DNA of 64,000 nt from positions 186,001 through 250,000 of the forward strand of contig CALYLW010000039.1 in the NCBI GenBank assembly GCA_944989445.1, given 5' to 3'. Shown here one piece after another: positions 60,201 through 64,000 of this stretch (the stretch's first letter is position 1; each line of letters starts with the position of its first letter). A program made the translations under genes and the position numbers. The notes under the pieces were generated by a model. It had not been told where the DNA came from. It ran no database searches and worked only from the letters and a program-made list of their open reading frames with translations. Source of the stretch: Ampullaceana balthica. Its lineage: Eukaryota; Mollusca; Gastropoda; Lymnaeidae.

Positions 60201-60982
60201 ACAGGAACCAAGACTAAAATAAGCTAGATGTAGACTGATACAAAAAAAAATATTTAAAAATCTATATACAACATACACATAAAGACACACAAAAACAGAA
60301 AAATTAATCATGAAATTTAGAAATTATTATATTACAGGACCGATAAAGCAACTTTTTACTTACTGATATAATGTTGGAAGTGATGTAACCAAAAACCGAC
60401 CACTGAGTCCTAGAAACAAAATTACAAGATAATAAAAAAATCTTTACTTCTTCCTAAGATCAAATAAGTAAATATGTCATGTGTGTATACATAATAATAA
60501 CATTTTACAAATAAAATGAAATGCTTAAAGAAAGTATTTGTTTAAAGCAGAGAATTAGAGTTTATTTCCTGTTCATAATATTTGGGGCGGCTGGATAGCA
60601 AAGTCAATAGTGCGCTTGCCTCACAAGCTGAGGGGCATTGGATCGAGCCCACGCTACAGCCATTATAAAAATGTTGATGAAAAAAAGTCCTCGGCAGACC
60701 TGGAGAGGGATAGGCGCCGCCCAGGGTCTAATAAGCCCGAGAATGTTCTAATGGAAACAAAAGGTTATGGGACACACAAAAAATTTAAAAAATAATAATA
60801 TTTAGAACAAAAATAAGACTAATTAATTGCTAATAAAATTTTTATTAATTTGATTTTACTTCACACCTGGATTTTCTGTTACATCAATTACACCAACAGA
60901 AATGTCAAGATCATGTCCCCATCCAGCAAACTCATTCCAAACTTCTTTGAATGATTTGCATGCAGGACACCATGGGGCCATG
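57226..60982 (-). CDS. TMX1: TMX1-like transmembrane thioredoxin, 7 exons, 5' end missing
   Basis: Exons, in transcript order: 60982-60867, 60409-60364, 60137-60009, 58606-58561, 58051-57950, 57810-57718 and 57363-57226. They total 670 nt (222 residues plus a split first codon and TAA); all phases agree. TMX1 is an ER type I membrane thiol oxidoreductase acting on membrane-tethered substrates (family knowledge). Visible parts: the redox site MAPWCPACKSF; the fold segment GVIDVTENPGLSGRFLVTSL with its cis-Pro region (SLPTLYHVKDGNFRYY); EKKWNNIEPVAWY; a membrane segment around WLCYVIFAILTIITGLLLGL; and a short cytosolic tail with a DDDDIIDD acidic run ending -RKDE. The signal peptide and the first ~50-60 residues are not in the window, or were not recognised upstream of 60982. 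TMX4 is the main alternative; the CPAC site favours TMX1. Confidence 0.92.
59358..59949. mobile_element. Tigger/pogo-like MITE, family B, in a TMX1 intron
   Basis: The ends are cagtcggacctcgttaagtc and ...gttcgacttagggagaccgactg, an inverted pair flanked by TA (59356-59357 and 59950-59951). The interior is GC-richer with no coding frame. The terminal ...ttaagtcga style relates it to family A, but the rest is different. Confidence 0.87.
60585..60795 (+). mobile_element. tRNA-derived SINE in a TMX1 intron
   Basis: The tRNA-like head ggggcggctggatagcaaag ... ggcattggatcgagcccacg carries A-box- and B-box-like elements at tRNA spacing. A core follows (cggcagacctggagagggat, then aggcgccgcccagggtctaa), and it ends in an A-rich tail near 60775-60795. 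It lies in sense on the plus strand, antisense to TMX1. The 61-codon frame across it is incidental. Confidence 0.78.
60867..60982 (-). CDS. TMX1: TMX1 exon with CPAC active site
   Basis: This 116-nt exon encodes MAPWCPACKSFKEVWNEF and GWGHDLDISVGVIDVTENPG. The acceptor is tttag|C and the donor CCAG|GTGTGA. The CxxC dithiol is intact, so the encoded enzyme should be redox-active. It is the most upstream TMX1 exon that I can identify. Confidence 0.92.
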
Positions 60983-61202
60983 CTAAACGGAAAGAAAAAA
61001 TACATTTAATTTATGTGTCTTAGAGATATTGAACAAAAGAAATTCTACTGTTGTTGACTTTCCAGAATTAGAAAATTCTGTTAAATGTAAAAAATAGATA
61101 TAGAGTTCTAATAGTTTATTTAAAATAAAATGTTAAGTCCTGTGAGGTGATTCTTGTAAGTTTAATGAAGACTTCTTATGCTGTAGTGCTTAACTGCAAG
61201 TA

Positions 61203-62761
61203 CAGTGGGACCCGGTTAAGTCGACGGCCTCGGGGTATGAAAAATGGCGCCGAGATAACCGATCATCGAGTTAAACGAAAACCAATATGGCGGCAAAATA
61301 TTAACATGCGCTTGAAATTTCTTTATATACCTGATGTGCGTTAATTAGTGATGGGACGATTATTCGGAATCGTATCGGAATACCGGGACCCTAATATTTC
61401 TTCACTCTTTCCTAAGGTTAAGACCGTTCGTTTTTAAGGATCGTTTAAATATAGCCCAGGGTTCCCACTCATTCGGGAAAACGGGAAAAAGTCGGGAACT
61501 CTTAAAATAATTTTCCCGGTCTTGAAAGTCGGGCAATAGTCGGGAAAAGTTATGACTAGTTGGGAATTTTTATATATATATTATTTTTTCCGAAGTAAAT
61601 GACTTTGATTACGTCTCTGTGGTCATGTTTCAATTCTATTTAATAAAAAAAAAGTTAACAGTTTATAATTGTCCGCGCATGCGTTAAAACTAAGGTAAAA
61701 TTTTTCGCCACTCCTCGTCTCATGGCGCGTGTGGCGTGGCATGTCACTGCCGCTCGCGTTTGCAATGCCCGTCGAATCGGCGAATTTAAAAAAAAACAAC
61801 ATATCAATATGGTAATTTCAAGTTTAATGCTTTTGACGTGCAGGATATCTGTCACTATGAGACCGCACTCGAATTTCCTCCGTCAATCAAATGATACGTG
61901 TAACTTGTAATATAAATAGTAACAAATGGGGCCTTGACCGTTGATTACATCAAAGGCGCACTGTGTGTTAGACCTAAGCGAATTTTTTAAAAATCATTCC
62001 TTATCAGAATTCGACCTACAATAGTGATGACGTGTATATTATATATATACTGGAATATTAAGATAATGATTTGATTTCACCGTCACGCGCGTGTTAGTCA
62101 CAGTAACGTATCTTACTGGTAACAAAGCAACAACAAACTTTTAAAAGAATAACAATTTTTTATTTAATTGTATAAAAACCACCATCGATTCTCGATACAA
62201 ACCTTTATTTTCTTTTCTAAAGATATTCGTTTATCTTAAAAAATAAAATGATTAGTGCATCAGAAAATGAATTAAGTTTAATAATAATATAACATGCACT
62301 GCGAAATAATGATGATTAAAGACCGCTAACGCGATTTTCCAGTACCTCTAGTGAATACATACTCGATAGAGACGTGTTATTTCCGTGTCAAATTGTCAAA
62401 CTAATTCACACATGGATCAAAAGTGAAACAAGATAAAAAAACATCCAGTAATCCTTATTGAAATCTCGTAAAATCACAGAATAGCCGGAAGTCTCGAGGA
62501 AAGCGAGATTTCGATGCTTTTTTAACTAAAAATGTGAGTGTGCGTCACTAGGCGAACAGACGGGGATCGAGCTAACCGACGTTAAGTTGCAAATTTGGCA
62601 CTCTTTTGTGCTCGCAATATTAGGGCTCGGCGACTTTAAAAAAATCGAATTAACCGATGAAAAAATGCAAAGACAAAGAGAGAATTTGGCGGTTCCAATA
62701 AAAAACGTCGACTTAATAGAGCTGACGAGTTAACCGGGCTCGAGTTAAGTGGGTCCCACTG
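61203..62761. mobile_element. Tigger/pogo-like MITE, family A, copy 3
   Basis: The ends are cagtgggacccggttaagtc and ...cgagttaagtgggtcccactg, flanked by TA (61201-61202 and 62762-62763). The right half closely matches copy 2 (gaccgctaacgcgatt, tagccggaagtctcgaggaa). Near 61457-61560 it carries a gggttcccactcattcggga block with repeated cgggaaaa, a sign of another nested element whose far end I could not place. There is no transposase. Confidence 0.88.
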
Positions 62762-62763
62762 TA

Positions 62764-64000
62764 TTTTAAGATTTATTCAAAAGAAAAACTATATTTCTTT
62801 AGCTGGGAGATATCATTGTATTTTTTTCTTTAAATTTTTTGAGATGATAATTGGTTTTTTCGCTTAACTAAGAATACATAAGGATTGGTTAGATCAACAA
62901 ATTTTCTATTTACAAAATTGATGTTCATGCTCTCATTTCAGAATTATGTTCTATTCTAGAAACTATAGTGTAATGTAGTAACTTTATATAAAGTGTAATA
63001 TTAAGTCATATTACAAGCTGAATAAATTAGTATGTGTCAGTCTGACACATATACCCACTTTAAATTATAATAAGGTTATTAAAACCGCTCATTTTATAGG
63101 ACAGTTTAACTTTTACAATTTTACAGTAAGACCAGTTAACCCTCCATTAGCAGTAGTGAGGTATTTTTCCTGAAGTTCTCAAAACTACTAAGAGAATGAA
63201 TGCATTTAGGAACACCCCCCCCCCTCCAATAAACCACATGCTGTCCGTTGGTGACATCTGATGCACTTAGACTAGTGTTTATGTAGCTCTCTTGCACGAT
63301 GGCAGTCAAATCAGTTAATTTCAAATAAATAATAGAAAGATTTTAAACACAAATATTAAACACTCAATTTCTTTAGACAAACTACGAAGTAAACAGGGAT
63401 GATGAGGGAATTTTTTTTAATGAAATGCCATTTATTATTTTTCAATCATCATCTTGCTGGAATTATATTTAAATTGAAACTTGATGGTTGTTTTAAGTTT
63501 TGACACACAAAAAAGTGAACTTGGGGTAATAAGCTAAAACGGAAGAATTGATATGTTACAGTTAACTTATTAACAGTGTTTTATTAACAGGTAATTCAGG
63601 TAATGATTAAAAATGGACGGCCCTGTTTTTAGTTTAGGACATGTTATATTATGAATGTTAACCAGTTTAAACCAGTTAACAACCTTAAATTATAATTTAT
63701 AAAACTAAAATAAAAGCAAAAGAAGAATCTTAACAGGCTATTAACAATGATAAAATAAAATATTTAATGTAAGTGAAAGCTGTCTGTCAATACCTTCTTC
63801 TTGATTCTTCTTCAACTTCATGTCATGTGAATTTGTCATGAGTCATGTCATGTCATAACTTTTAACACTACTAGAGCAATTTTAAAAAACTATAATTCCC
63901 GTCCTTTTGATTGAAATATAAATTTAATATAGTTATAGTGATTATGACGTGGTTACAAAACTTAGGCAATAGTAAATAGTACTACGTTATTATTTTATAG
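62764..64000. other. Upstream flank or intron of TMX1, nothing recognised
   Basis: AT-rich sequence. I looked for a minus-strand exon with a signal peptide or the N-terminal TMX1 thioredoxin strand and found none, so the missing exon(s) probably lie beyond 64000. The 62-codon frame at 63136-63324 has no recognisable domain. Confidence 0.45.

Noticed and set aside
63136..64000. The missing first exon of TMX1
   Set aside because: No minus-strand segment with a signal peptide or thioredoxin N-terminal strand and a correct-phase donor was found.

Overview
The window is nuclear DNA from an animal, strongly AT-rich, with intron-rich genes and a heavy load of DNA transposons, LINEs, tRNA-derived SINEs and short tandem repeats. 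No bacterial-style operons are visible. The repeat types and the divergence of the three host proteins from vertebrate ones suggest an invertebrate, most likely a mollusc (perhaps a freshwater gastropod). That assignment is an inference and was not tested by a search.

Three host genes could be assembled exon by exon, with splice phases that agree at every junction. (1) Aftiphilin (AFTPH), minus strand, 17032 down to 5955: 8 coding exons, 965 codons plus stop, including a 15-nt microexon; it is a clathrin/AP accessory protein of trans-Golgi and endosomal traffic. (2) Mitochondrial translation initiation factor IF-2 (MTIF2), plus strand, 39465-55330: 16 coding exons, 717 codons plus stop, with all five GTPase motifs. 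(3) A TMX1-like ER transmembrane thioredoxin, minus strand, 60982 down to 57226: 7 exons carrying the CPAC active site, the membrane segment and the C-terminus; its first exon(s) lie outside the window or were not recognised. MTIF2 and TMX1 are convergent. The three genes act in unrelated pathways.

Layout: 1-3520 holds four different tandem arrays (43, 37, 52 and 66 bp units). 3521-17060 is the AFTPH gene and its 3' flank. 17060-39390 is a transposon-rich intergenic region. It holds a Tigger-like MITE, an almost intact jockey/CR1-type LINE, a hAT element that encodes only a BED zinc finger and is itself interrupted, a SINE interrupted by a hAT MITE, and at 27842-36929 a stack of transposons nested four levels deep whose target-site duplications can still be read. 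39390-55330 is MTIF2; its long introns hold a split LINE copy, MITEs, a SINE and an RTE-like LINE fragment lying about 50 bp beyond a splice donor. 57226-64000 is TMX1, with two more Tigger-like MITEs and a tRNA-derived SINE.

No unknown defence system, CRISPR array, rRNA gene or intact tRNA gene was seen. The most informative material is the transposon stratigraphy and the short BED-only ORF. Exon coordinates come from reading GT/AG sites and phases by eye; noncoding 5' exons and poly(A) sites are not resolved.
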